A DNA stretch of 64,000 nucleotides, taken from Mimachlamys varia (taxonomy: Eukaryota > Mollusca > Bivalvia > Pectinida > Pectinidae). This document shows positions 45,171-55,715 of the stretch, in pieces. The position numbers and the translations under genes are program-made. How positions within the stretch are numbered: position 1 is the stretch's first letter; each line of letters begins with the position of its first letter. The stretch spans positions 7,705,432 through 7,769,431 of the forward strand of contig OX392540.1 of assembly GCA_947623455.1 (NCBI GenBank). Direction: 5' to 3'. A model generated the notes under the pieces. The model was not told where the DNA came from and did not search any database. It worked only from the letters and a program-made list of their open reading frames with translations.

Positions 45171-46132
45171 TGTGTTTTCAATCATATATTTGTATAATTG
45201 TACACAAAGAAATTTCATATTTTAAGTATACATATAGATTTCCTGTTAGGGTTTCATAGTAAAAGATGACCGTAGATCTCTTATATGTGTTCTATTTCTT
45301 CGACATCGACAACGTATTAACTACCATCAGCAAAACTGTTATTTATGATAATAGTTTACCTGATAACTTAGACCAAAACTTTACTTTGGCATGGAACTAT
45401 TAAGATAACGCCTATTTAAGCAATGAATGTTATAGGAAATGTTACAGTCCTATAACACACATTGGTATTGATTACAAACTAAATAAAGCCTTTGTGTGCA
45501 TACGCTTTGCTGGTCATTTGTCTGATGAAGGAGGTGACAGGGTACATAACGTTTAAGTCATCGAAACGTCACATAAAACATTTATTGGTTTTGTAAAATA
45601 TACTTACGTACATCATGTATATCATACTTTCCAATCTGGAGAAAACGTTTTCTGATGACCGCTGTTACTGAATTGTCCAGTGACACGTGCATACGACATG
45701 AACACATTGTGTATGAGTTGTTCTGTTTGAAGTTTGAAGATCAAATTAAGGTACATCCTGGTAATTTATAAAAATATCTGCATCTTATTAACTATTGATT
45801 TACACTACGACGGCAAAATGAAATATGCTTTTGCGTCCGATGAAAGCTAGGTTTCGAAAGTAAGACGTAAGCCTTACTTGCTTTACGGGATAAATGACTT
45901 CGAAAATGAGACGGCCTTGAAAGTAGGCCTGCATTCGAAAATAAGCGTTGGATTGCTTACCAAAAAGAAAATAGGCCGCGGCTTATTATCGAGATTTTAG
46001 GCCATCCGTTGGGAAATCTAATATTTGCATGATTGTATTTTTTTCTGTATGAAAAAAAACTGATAAAACATAATACGTATGTCATAAAGTTAGATATTTA
46101 AATTATTTGATATTTGTTTACTTATTTCCTAG
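45171..46132 (+). other. Intron of the first TLR gene, remaining part
   Basis: Featureless except for a degraded inverted-repeat patch at about 45845-46005. There TTTCGAAAGTAAGACG near the left end and the complement of CGGCTTATTATCGAGATTTT near the right end are weakly similar, as in an old MITE. A GTCTGATGAAGGAGG then CATCGAAACGTC motif near 45520 resembles retroposon sequence. It ends in the polypyrimidine tract TTACTTATTTCCTAG of exon 2. Confidence 0.35.
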
Positions 46133-48552
46133 CTGGACTGACTGACTGCTGTAATTTCGTCAACATAGGAACAGTGATAAAGGTCACGTGTTCAGGATGT
46201 CGTCTACAAACTGTACCACCGGATTTACCTATTAACACGACAGAGTTAAATCTACATAACAACAACCTGACTGTATTACACAAGGATTCATTCAGAAATC
46301 TTCATGAACTAGAAAATCTGATATTATCATCCAACATATTATTTAGGATTGCGTCTGGAGCATTAGACGGTTTGCAAAACCTTAGATACCTCGATTTATC
46401 TAAAAATGTTCTCGATAATTCATCGTTCGATGCGTTGGTTTTTCAACCTTTAATGAATTTGAAGCATTTAGATTTAAGACAAAATAAGTTTCATTTGAAG
46501 AAAACCTACCCCGAGCCCGCTATATCGTATTTGTCACAGGTTGAAACTCTTCAAATAGATGTTTTCGAAGGATTTCATTTCGGAAATGGCTTTTTAAATT
46601 TAACAAATTTGAAACAATTATACTTGACTAAGTTTGTAAAAGAAAGAATATCGCTTTTAAATTCGACATTCATTGGACTTGAGCAATCAGTTATATCTCA
46701 TTTAGATTTAAGTTTCCCGATGAAAAAAGTCGAAATTAACGCATTAGCCCCATTTCATAATCTGTTATCACTCAAATTAAACTCGGAGCGAACAATGGAC
46801 ATTCGGAATATGATGAAAACCCTGTATGGATTACAAAAGACAAAAATGGAATACCTAACACTTACAGATAATTACTATACTTCAAGCAGTGGTGTATTGT
46901 TGACAAAATCGGACTTCGTACATCTACGGACAATATGTGTTCGAAGACTGGATCTTACAAGAAATAATATAAATGGGATATCCATGGGCGCCGTGTTAAC
47001 TTGGTCGAGTAGGAAATGCCTGGAAATATTAGACATATCCTGGAATAGTTTTAAGTCCCTTCAATTATTTACCATTCTTGTATTATTTCCGTCTATAACT
47101 CATGTAAATAGTTCAAATCAAAGTTTTCGAATGTACAAGAAACGATCAACAGCACTTACAGAAGAGAAAACGTACTTTCTCCCTCATTCTCTTATATATC
47201 TCAATTTATCACGAGTCCCTGCAGGTGGACCGCTTTCAAATATGACATATCATGAAAGTAACAATCTCAAAGTTCTTGATTTTAGTTATCTGCTGAGGCG
47301 GACGTCGTGTTCCTATGGGCGTATCAAAGGTTTGGTTCACCTCACGGAATTTTACATATCAGGGACGGATTGTTCGGAACCTAACTCGGAAATGTTTGCC
47401 GATATGCCTTACCTTTCAAAGTTAGAAGCAAAGCATTGTAACCTCGGAAATGTACTTGGAAAGGAAAAGAAAATGTTATTCAAAGGAATGCACAATCTCA
47501 CTGCCCTTGATCTTTCTGCCAATAACATAGAGGTATTAGGTTCTAGTGTTTTTGCAAATCAACAAAATTCACTGAAAACGTTAATTCTTTCCTCAAATAA
47601 AATGCTAAGCCTCCAAACGCACATCTTGGTGGGTCTTTATGCATTAGAAACGTTGGATGTTAGTTACAATCTCATATCAATGTTTACAAAATCAGACATT
47701 GATCTTTTGGACACATATCAAACTAAATATTACAAATTCAATATAAATTTGTCAGGGAATCCGTTGTTGTGTAACTGTGAAACACGGGACTTCCTTGCCT
47801 GGGTTGGGACTACCAATAGTTTACATAACAGAGACGATCTCTGGTGTTATACAGCAGATGGTAGTCGGATAAAGGTGATGACGTTCCTTGAAACATTTGA
47901 TCAATTTCAGAAACAATGTTCTTCTCAATTCTGGTTAATTACGTCCCTGATAATGTCCATCGTTCTCATTATGACAACGGTTCTATCCCGAATGGTCTGG
48001 AGACACAGTGTGAAATTAAGAGTGTGGTGTAGACAACCTTTGGAAAATGAAGTGTTTCAGTTTGATGTCTTTATAAGTTACTGTTATGAGGATGCGTCAT
48101 GGACTGCTCAAACACTTGTCCCATGGCTAGAACAGGAAAACATTGAATACTGTATCGACGAAAAAGACTTCGACCCAGGAATGGACATATGTGACAACAT
48201 TATGAATGCAATCGATAACTCACGCAAGTCTATTTTTGTTGTAAGCTGCAATTATTTCATGCGTGAATGGCAAACCTTCACGATGAAACTAACTAGTGTT
48301 TATTCTTTTCGTGACGGACGAGAAAAAATGAATGTCATTATTCTTTTAAATGATATGAAGCGAAGTGAATTTCCAAAGTTGATTCGTAAAAACTGGGATG
48401 AAATAAGTCCTATTACATGGCCTAATGAAAACAACTGTGACGAAAGTAAGATCAATGCCACAAGAAAGGTATTCTGGAAAAAGTTGCTGAAAAGAATTAA
48501 AACAAAAAATAGAAATTCGGGAAAAAGCTCTTATACCGAATCAACAATGTAA
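46133..48552 (+). CDS. Toll-like receptor 1 of the cluster, exon 2 (LRR, TM, TIR)
   Basis: This 2,420-base exon with exon 1 gives an 826-residue membrane receptor. After the signal peptide come AGLTDCCNF and CSGCRLQTVP (N-terminal Cys cap). LRRs follow (TELNLHNNNLTVL, LRYLDLSKNVLDN and others to about residue 560), then one C-terminal Cys cap (NPLLCNCETRDFLAWV, about 564-617). A helix follows (FWLITSLIMSIVLIMTTVLS, 620-643), then a TIR domain (about 662-815). TIR box 1 is FDVFISYC, and box 2 is EKDFDPG with the BB-loop Pro702 kept. Box 3 is the FW of VFWKKLLKRI. A single Cys cluster makes it a vertebrate-type (sccTLR) receptor. TIR would recruit adaptors such as MyD88. The upstream ATG at 46114 is intronic. 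No stops or shifts. An AATAAA at 48572 may end the mRNA. Ligand unknown. Confidence 0.93.
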
Positions 48553-48571
48553 TATAAATCAGTAGAACAAC

Positions 48572-48577
48572 AATAAA
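48572..48577 (+). promoter_or_regulatory. Possible poly(A) signal of the first TLR gene
   Basis: AATAAA 20 bases after the stop codon. If used, the 3' UTR would be very short; other signals further on were not found nearby. Confidence 0.35.
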
Positions 48578-50120
48578 CATTCCAGCATTTTCGATAATTT
48601 CCTTTCGGTTAAAGAGCCTAAATAGTAATTGGTTTTCATAATCAGCCTGTTTTTTGAGTGTATTGTAGTACAAAACTTTACCTTTAATAATGAGTATTTT
48701 TATATCTTGCATTGCTATACTTTTAAGTACTGAAATAAGATATTACTATAAATAGCTTTATATTTGTAGGTTCAGAACAAAAGAGGTAGGAGCTAAATTA
48801 TAAATAGCCTTGTACATACAAACCTGTTGCGTATCATCCGTTCTAAAACTATTGATTGTGACTTGTATTTCATGAATACTTATGAAAGCTTCAATTTAAT
48901 TTCATCAATATGATACACTGATCAAAATATAGGTATTGAAATTCACTGTGTTTCATTCATTTTATTTGATTTATAATAATTTTTTAATGATTGGGAAGAA
49001 ATGTGTCAAATATATTTGTTTTACAATAACTCGTGTTGACAAATACTATTAAGTAACCATGTGAGAAAGAAAACGATCTGCCACTTTCAACACGGATGAT
49101 CTTCGAGCGACTAGTTTAATGCTTATTGTGACGCGTACTATTTCGGAACACCTGGTCATAGTGTCTTGTACTTTAACAAGGGTCCCTTGGATATCTTTTA
49201 AATCTTTTATTGCTTTTCATGCATTGCCCTTAGTTCGGATATAGGTTTTGTTTACGCTGCGGTATTCTCATTTTGTTTTTCGCAAAGTATGAAGGGATTT
49301 CCAGGAAAATACTTTTAAATGCAATAATCTTTATATGTAAGACGCATATTGTTACCAAAGACAAAACATTGACATTTTTAAACAACAACATCAGTTTTAT
49401 CGATGTTTCGAAAAACAATTCAGGATTCGTGAAATGAGGACAAATAATGTAAAAAGCCAATTTTTGGGAGATTTACCAAACATTCTGTGTTGTCAATTTA
49501 ATAAAATGATTTGTTTTATTCGTGTGGCAAAATATTCTGGCATTGTCCATGGTCTTAATTGGAACACGTTAATGCTGATATACAAGGATTTAGAAAACAA
49601 CAGTAATACATATGTGTAAATCATACGTGCTTGCAAGAAAACGTGTTCAATGCAAACTTACCGGATGTGGTCAACAACACACGTGCCATTGTCTAGATTC
49701 CATTTAAAAAAAAAACAATATGTGTCCATTCTATGATATTTTAAGGTTTAAATCAAATAGTTTTATTTTTGTTATACAGATTTTGTTGTGCAAGACACCC
49801 CATTGTCCTTTTAAGACTACAACATCAGTTTAATCACTGTTTTGAAAACTAACGAGGTATGGTCCATATTTTCTTCAGTAGCTGTTTTTTGTAACGATAT
49901 TCGTTTAACCAACACTAGCCACGTTTCTGCATGAATAGACGCAGTTTGGTTCTCCTTCTCGTGAAATTTTGTCACCCACATGTGTCTTTCGAGTTATTGA
50001 AATACCTTGAATATTTATTTACAAATCCGTTATTACCGGATTTATCAACTATCTATATATAGTAATGGTTTGTCATTTGTAATTTAACCATACGTCATAA
50101 CAAAAATGCTCGTTTTCTTC
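48578..50120. other. Spacer between the first and second TLR genes
   Basis: AT-rich. A diverged family X copy occupies about 49125-49275 (TTTCGGAACACCTGGTCATA, CTTGTACTTTAACAAGGGTC). Short frames at 48497-49619 are artefacts. No gene seen. Confidence 0.5.
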
Positions 50121-50500
50121 TTAAAGGCCCAATATACGTAACTTTCGGCAAAACATGAAGGGAAAATCAAGCCTAATTAATTATTATATTTATAGATTGA
50201 GTTATGATAACCTGATATCAGCAATATTCAAGATTTATTCTTATGCAGTTACCGTTACAGCAGTAGTTGAAACTCGGTATTTCTAATACGCGTCCATTTT
50301 GAACTGTCTTCTAACTTCGGGTTGTTGTTGAAGTGGGCCACACCTGAATTATTTTTAGTTCTTTAGATTTTTAAGTCAGGAATTTCTTGTTAGTTACCGC
50401 GCAGTTTTCTTCGTTTTAGGCTTATTTTTGCATGCTTATCACCTGGGTTTTTTTCAGGATCACGAAAAATTTCCTGAAGTTACGTATATTTGGCCTTTAA
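50121..50500. mobile_element. TTAA-flanked MITE, copy 2
   Basis: TTAA at 50121-50124 and 50497-50500, with inverted ends AGGCCCAATATACGTAA and TTACGTATATTTGGCCT. The body aligns with copy 1 (ACGCGTCCATTTTGAAC, TTGTTGTTGAAGTGGGCC). It lies about 300 bases upstream of the second TLR signal exon. Confidence 0.85.
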
Positions 50501-50740
50501 ACTATTTCTTTGGAAACCAATATTAATTACAGCTTAATTAAAAACATGGAGTAACATGACTTGTTGATCTTAAATTTCACACTTTAAGAACATTTTACCT
50601 ATGAAAACTGTAGGGTCCATTAAATTTATTCACGAATTTATCAACCAGATCTGTTTTCCTTTCTAACACAACTTTAGTGAAAATTCGTTCCACACGACTG
50701 TGTAACGCACTAATAGAAAGATATACGCCCACTTATATAC

Positions 50741-50750
50741 GGGGAATACC
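50741..50750 (+). promoter_or_regulatory. NF-kappa-B-like site upstream of the second TLR gene
   Basis: GGGGAATACC fits the kappa-B consensus GGGRNWYYCC with one mismatch and lies 47 bases before the ATG. A related GGGGAATG (minus strand, 60121-60128) lies about 115 bases before the third TLR start. Weak by itself. Confidence 0.2.
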
Positions 50751-50796
50751 TGAATCAGTAACAAGATATTAAGTGAGTCTGCCAACAGTGAACAAG

Positions 50797-50851
50797 ATGG
50801 TGAACATCACGGTGTACCTTATCTGTTTGTCCGCCATATTCTACAGTACAG
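50797..50851 (+). CDS. Toll-like receptor 2 of the cluster, exon 1 (signal peptide)
   Basis: Encodes MVNITVYLICLSAIFYST plus one base, ending AGTACAG/GTGATG (phase 1). Its ATG context AACAAGATGG is the same as at the third receptor (60242). It joins in frame to the acceptor at 55716, giving a 4.9-kb intron. No nearer signal exon was found upstream of 55716, so the link is likely but should be checked with RNA. Confidence 0.65.
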
Positions 50852-50879
50852 GTGATGTATCCATTTGTTTGTTGTGGTG

Positions 50880-51243
50880 TTATAGCCCAATAAACGTAAT
50901 TTTCGGCAAAACGTGAAGCGAAAATCAAGTCTAATATTTTTTTATTATTATAGATTTAGCTAAGATGCATTCTTACGCGGTTACCGGTACAGCCGCAGTT
51001 GAAATTCGGTATTTGTAAACACGCGTCCATTTTGAATTGTCTTCTAACTTCGGCTTGTTGATGAAGTGGGCTCCACCTGAATTATTTTTAATTCTTTGAA
51101 TTTTTCTGTCAAGAGTTTCTTGTTAGTTACCGCGCAGGTTTTCTTCGCTTTAGGCTTATTTTGCATGGTTATCAAATGGGTTTTTTTCAGATTTGATCAG
51201 GATCACGAAAAATTTCCTGAAGTTACGTATATTGGGCCTTTAA
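50880..51243. mobile_element. TTAA-type MITE, copy 3, in intron 1 of the second TLR gene
   Basis: Begins 29 bases after the exon 1 donor. The left end is decayed (TTATAGCCCAATAAACGTAA); the right end TTACGTATATTGGGCCTTTA is intact. The body matches the other copies, with an internal deletion near ATAGATTTAGC. A 106-codon frame at 51096-51416 is an artefact. Confidence 0.8.
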
Positions 51244-51774
51244 TGAACGTTTCTGTAGTTACGTATGCTTCATCGATCATTGCACAATATAACTTTGTAA
51301 TATCTACACACAATCAAACCGTAATGTATGTACATGTATGTGTTTTAAATCAATTTCAACGTTATTCAATATATATCTTTTACTTACGTGATAAATTTTA
51401 CTTCCTTGTTCACTAAGTAAACATTCGATGATTTTCTGAAGTAAATAAAGGAAGTATAGCAATCACTTGAATCATGACGTAAAAATGATTTTTATTAATA
51501 AATGTGCCAGGTATTTTGACAAAAATGATATCAATCCTGCAAGCTATATCAATATTCAAAGTTTACTTGGAATTATAAAAAAAAAATAAGAAATCGTCTT
51601 TCAAAAGATGTGTTGTTTCGCATTGCCTGTGTCATAACATAGCTATTCGTGGTTTTTCCGTGTCGGGACTAATAACTTCCTGGTACGTACGGGTTATATC
51701 CTTTCGCAGTATGACGTCACTGCTATGTATGTCTAGAACTCCGATGCCTACTGCTTACCTGTTATTGTGAAGCA
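51244..51774. other. Intronic spacer
   Basis: AT-rich intron sequence of the second TLR gene; nothing recognised. Confidence 0.4.
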
Positions 51775-53190
51775 ATTTACACTGTATAACACAATAAACA
51801 TTGAAATCGACATATATCAACAGTGAGATATATACTGTTACTATTTAAACATACAATGAATGTACATATTTACACTGTATAACACCATAAACACTAAAAT
51901 CGACATATATCAACAGTGAGATATATACTGTTACTATCTAAACATACAATGAATGTACATATTTACACTGTATAACACCATAAACACTAAAATCGACATA
52001 TAGCAACAGTGAGATATATACTGTTACTACTTACACATACAATGAATGAACATATTTACACTGTATAACACAATAAACACTGAAATCGACATATATCAAC
52101 AGTGAGATATATACTGTTTCTATCTAAACATACAATGAATGTACATATTTACACTGTATAACACCATAAACACTAAAATCGACATATATCAACAGTGAGA
52201 TATATACTGTTACTATTTACACATACAATAAATGTACATCTTTACACTGTATAACACAATAAACACTGAAATCGACATATATAAACAGTGAGATATATAC
52301 TGTTTCTATTTACACATACAATACATGTGCATATTTACACTGTATAACACAATAAACACTGAAATCGACATATATCAACAGTGAGATATATACTTTTACT
52401 ACTTACACATACAATAAATGTACATATTTACACTGTATAACACAATAAACACTGAAATCGACATATATCAACAGTGAGATATATACTGTTACTATTTACA
52501 CATACAATAAATGTACATCTTTACACTGTATAACACAATAAACACTGAAATCGACATATATAAACAGTGAGATATATACTGTTTCTATTTACACATACAA
52601 TACATGTGCATATTTACACTGTATAACACAATAAACACTGAAATCGACATATATCAACAGTGAGATATATACTTTTACTACTTACACATACAATAAATGT
52701 ACATATTTACACTGTATAACACAATAAACACTGAAATCGACATATATAAACAGTGAGATATATACTGTTACTATTTACACATACAATACATGTGCATATT
52801 TACACTGTATAACACAATAAACACTGAAATCGACATATATAAACAATGAGATATTTACTGTTACTATTTAAACATACAATGAATGTACATCTTTACACTG
52901 TATAACACAATAAACACTGAAATCGACATATATCAACAGTGAGATATATACTTTTACTACTTACACATACAATAAATGTACATCTTTACACTGTATAACA
53001 CAATAAACACTGAAATCGACATATATAAACAGTGAGATATTTACTGTTACTATTTAAACATACAATACATGTACATATTTACACTGTATAACACCATAAA
53101 CACTGAAATCGACATATATAAACATTGTGATATATACTGCTACTAATTGCACAATCATCTTTGCACTGTATAAGACAATAAACACTGATG
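51775..53190 (+). repeat. 93-bp minisatellite, about 15 copies, in intron 1 of the second TLR gene
   Basis: Each unit contains TTTACACTGTATAACACAAT, AAACACTGAAATCGACATAT, AACAGTGAGATATATACTGTT-type inverted bases and an ACACATACAATAAATGTACA segment. Variant patterns recur every 279 bases (three units), for example the segments starting at 52231 and 52510. Most units carry at least one AATAAA on the plus strand, in the sense of the TLR gene. Confidence 0.95.
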
Positions 53191-53224
53191 ACCCGTAAAT
53201 CTTATGCTATAACAACACTTTTAA

Positions 53225-53710
53225 TACCGTATAGCGGGAAATATCGGTCATAAAATTTGGCGATTTGTAATGAAACTGAAAATTAGATTTTAGCGGGTTA
53301 ATATTTGGGAGTTCCCTTAAATCTATGGTTATATACATTGTATGTTACATATCGTCCTTGTCTATTTATGATTGCTCGTGAAATTGAATGCGTACGGCAT
53401 GCCTGAATAGCTATACATGTACCTTGAGAAGTTATTCACTAGATAATCGTATGTGCCTATCAACATTTCGACAGGCAATTGCTAAGCAACAACCAACGAT
53501 ACAAACAACTCGTTACTCTCAGGTGTTATCAGAGTAACAGGAGTTATCAAAGGTTAATGAAGGTCGGAATAGAAAATATTGCTTTTAATGTATTTTTGAG
53601 TCGTTTTAATTGGCGGTGTTAGAATTTGACAGGTTTTATCTTGGTGATCTATATACGGACCTGCCAAACCGTCAAAGTAAAGCCCCGCTAAAATTTCCCG
53701 TTATACGGTA
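53225..53710. mobile_element. MITE with TACCGTATA ends in intron 1 of the second TLR gene
   Basis: The left end TACCGTATAGCGGGAAAT and the complement of the right end, TACCGTATAACGGGAAAT, are inverted repeats. Internal blocks TTTTAGCGGGTTAAT and the complement of GTAAAGCCCCGCTAAAATTT also mirror each other. The 486-bp body is non-coding. The end type is, from memory, common in bivalve MITEs. Confidence 0.8.
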
Positions 53711-54295
53711 TATAAAAAGAAATATTTACTATAGATGCAATTTTGTGTATATAGAAAGGTACATTTTACGGACTTATTATAACTGATGACGTATCGAACA
53801 GTTAGATACACAAGGCATGAACAACTCTGTAGAATCAGAAACAATCATTGTAAATAAAAACAAACGCAGCTACATACAATAAAGGAAAACATAAATAACA
53901 CACATAAAAGCTTGAAACATACAAGTAAATGATCATTTCTAGTGCGAATTTCAAAATGAAATTTAAATCTATCTGATGAACGATAGTTAGTTTCCTTCAT
54001 CACTAGGCAACAGAAAAAATGTAGTCTAGAGACAAGATTGTTTATTTTTTTTGTATTTCTATATGTGCTTTAATCATACCACAAAAACGAATTGATTGAA
54101 ATACCTTAAGTTTCTTGCATAAAATGCATTACGAGAATGTCTTTAGAACGGTTTTCATCGCGCAACAGTAAACATAATGACGTCATGATTTATTGACTCG
54201 TTTCAGCTGTGTCAAAAGTCGGATATCGGTCAGGTCTAAGCATATCTATGAGAAATTTAAAAAGCGATCTGCGATATGATACTAGCATAACTCAT
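53711..54295. other. Intronic spacer
   Basis: AT-rich; nothing recognised. Confidence 0.4.
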
Positions 54296-55255
54296 TGGCA
54301 TGTACAGTTGTGGTATCGCACAACGCACCAAAAACTGCGTGCGTGCATCGTGCATACATCGTGCACACATCGTTCGCTCATGGTGCGCACAACCGGGCGA
54401 TCTAAAGATCGTGCGTTTATGTGTGCGATTAAATCGCACACACGCACGATTTGGTACAATTGGTCAATACATATTACGGAATGACAAACATATGGAACCC
54501 TCTTGTCCAAAAACTATCTAAATTCGCATCATATTTATTGGGGTTATGTCAATTTAACAATATACAGTAAACAGTATTACAGTGATCATAAGACAACCAA
54601 GTGCGGGTTAAGCTACCAGGTATCAGAATATGTAAATAACATGCCGGAGTTTTGCCTGTCCCGTGTGCGGCGATACGCTACGACAGCCATTACCGAGCGA
54701 CCGTTATGAAAACAAACTGGACTCTTATATAATCAGTTATTTGAAAAACCCTCCCCTCCCCAACACTTTACCTGTGTTTTCACACCTAGGCGAGTGTTGT
54801 AGGTGCCCCGAGCAGCCAGAGATATCTACATATATTGGCCATGTACAGGTACAGTTTATAACTTGATAAAACTGGCAATATTTACTTGAATGAGAACTTG
54901 TCAATATGAGTTGAAAGTTTACATACATGTGTCTATTTGGTTTGTTTCTAAAACTACAGAAAGACTATTATTAATTTTTAGAAATATATAGATAGAACTA
55001 TCAGCTAATGTAAATAGTTAAAGTAAAGAAATATGTTTAAAACAACTAGTGCGAAACCGTATATATTGTTAAACCATTTCTAAATTTGCATCAACCACGA
55101 TTGTCATCGCACAATGTTAGTCTATCGTGCGCCCACATGTGCGTTAGAAATAATCGCCCAGGATCGCATCGTTCGCACATCGTGCATACACCGTTCGCCC
55201 ATCGTGCGCCCACCGCACATCGTGTAACGTTGTGCGATCCCACAACTGTAAAACA
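54296..55255. repeat. Possible transposon with inverted ends and 11-bp CATCGTGC repeats
   Basis: GTACAGTTGTGGTATCGCAC at 54301 and the complement of GTGCGATCCCACAACTGTAA near 55235 are inverted ends enclosing about 950 bases. Inside each end are direct 11-bp degenerate units of CATCGTGCATA/CATCGTTCGCA type (54345-54390 and 55165-55215). A strong palindrome around TGCGATTAAATCGCA lies near 54430. The middle (54490-55080) is ordinary AT-rich sequence. CpG is unusually frequent in the ends. Confidence 0.55.
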
Positions 55256-55439
55256 GCTGTTTTACGTGTGTATTACACCCGTACATTATTGTACATAACG
55301 TTAACGATACACTAAAACTACTTTTGTAAACAAGTGTATCACACGTGCCCCAGTTACTTGATCAGGAAATGAGGTGATCAGAGTTTACCAGTTTCATTGA
55401 GGCGGAGCAAAGTGAAAATGTAAATATTTTTCCCTCATG

Positions 55440-55640
55440 TGCAAAATATAAGATATGATTTTTTTGCTTCTTCAATAGTTTAAAAAAATTCGATTCCCAT
55501 CTGTTGGGCCCTAGCATCACGAACAAGTTCAAGAAGGACGAAAATTCTGTATGGCGTAGTTAAATTGATTTATTCAGCATACTGTATCTATTACTGAATT
55601 TTAAAGGTGAAGCATGTGTGTGTGTTACGTCATCCTGTGA
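55440..55640 (+). repeat. Dispersed repeat family Y, copy 6, just upstream of TLR 2 exon 2
   Basis: TTGGGCCCTAGCATCACGAA, GGACGAAAATTCTGTATGG, CAGCATACTGTATCTATTAC and GTGTGTTACGTCATCCTG follow the Y order. It ends about 75 bases before the exon 2 acceptor. Confidence 0.75.
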
Positions 55641-55715
55641 AATAAGTTATCAATGAGGTTTGATCAATAAAACTGACGATGCTTATTCCTTATTTTTTTA
55701 TTACTTATTTTCTAG

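Noticed and set aside
46114..46132. ATG at 46114 as the start of the first TLR
   Set aside because: It lies in the polypyrimidine tract of the exon 2 acceptor and would not give a proper signal peptide. The spliced start at 44821 fits the phase and the paralogues. The same holds for the ATG at 55679.
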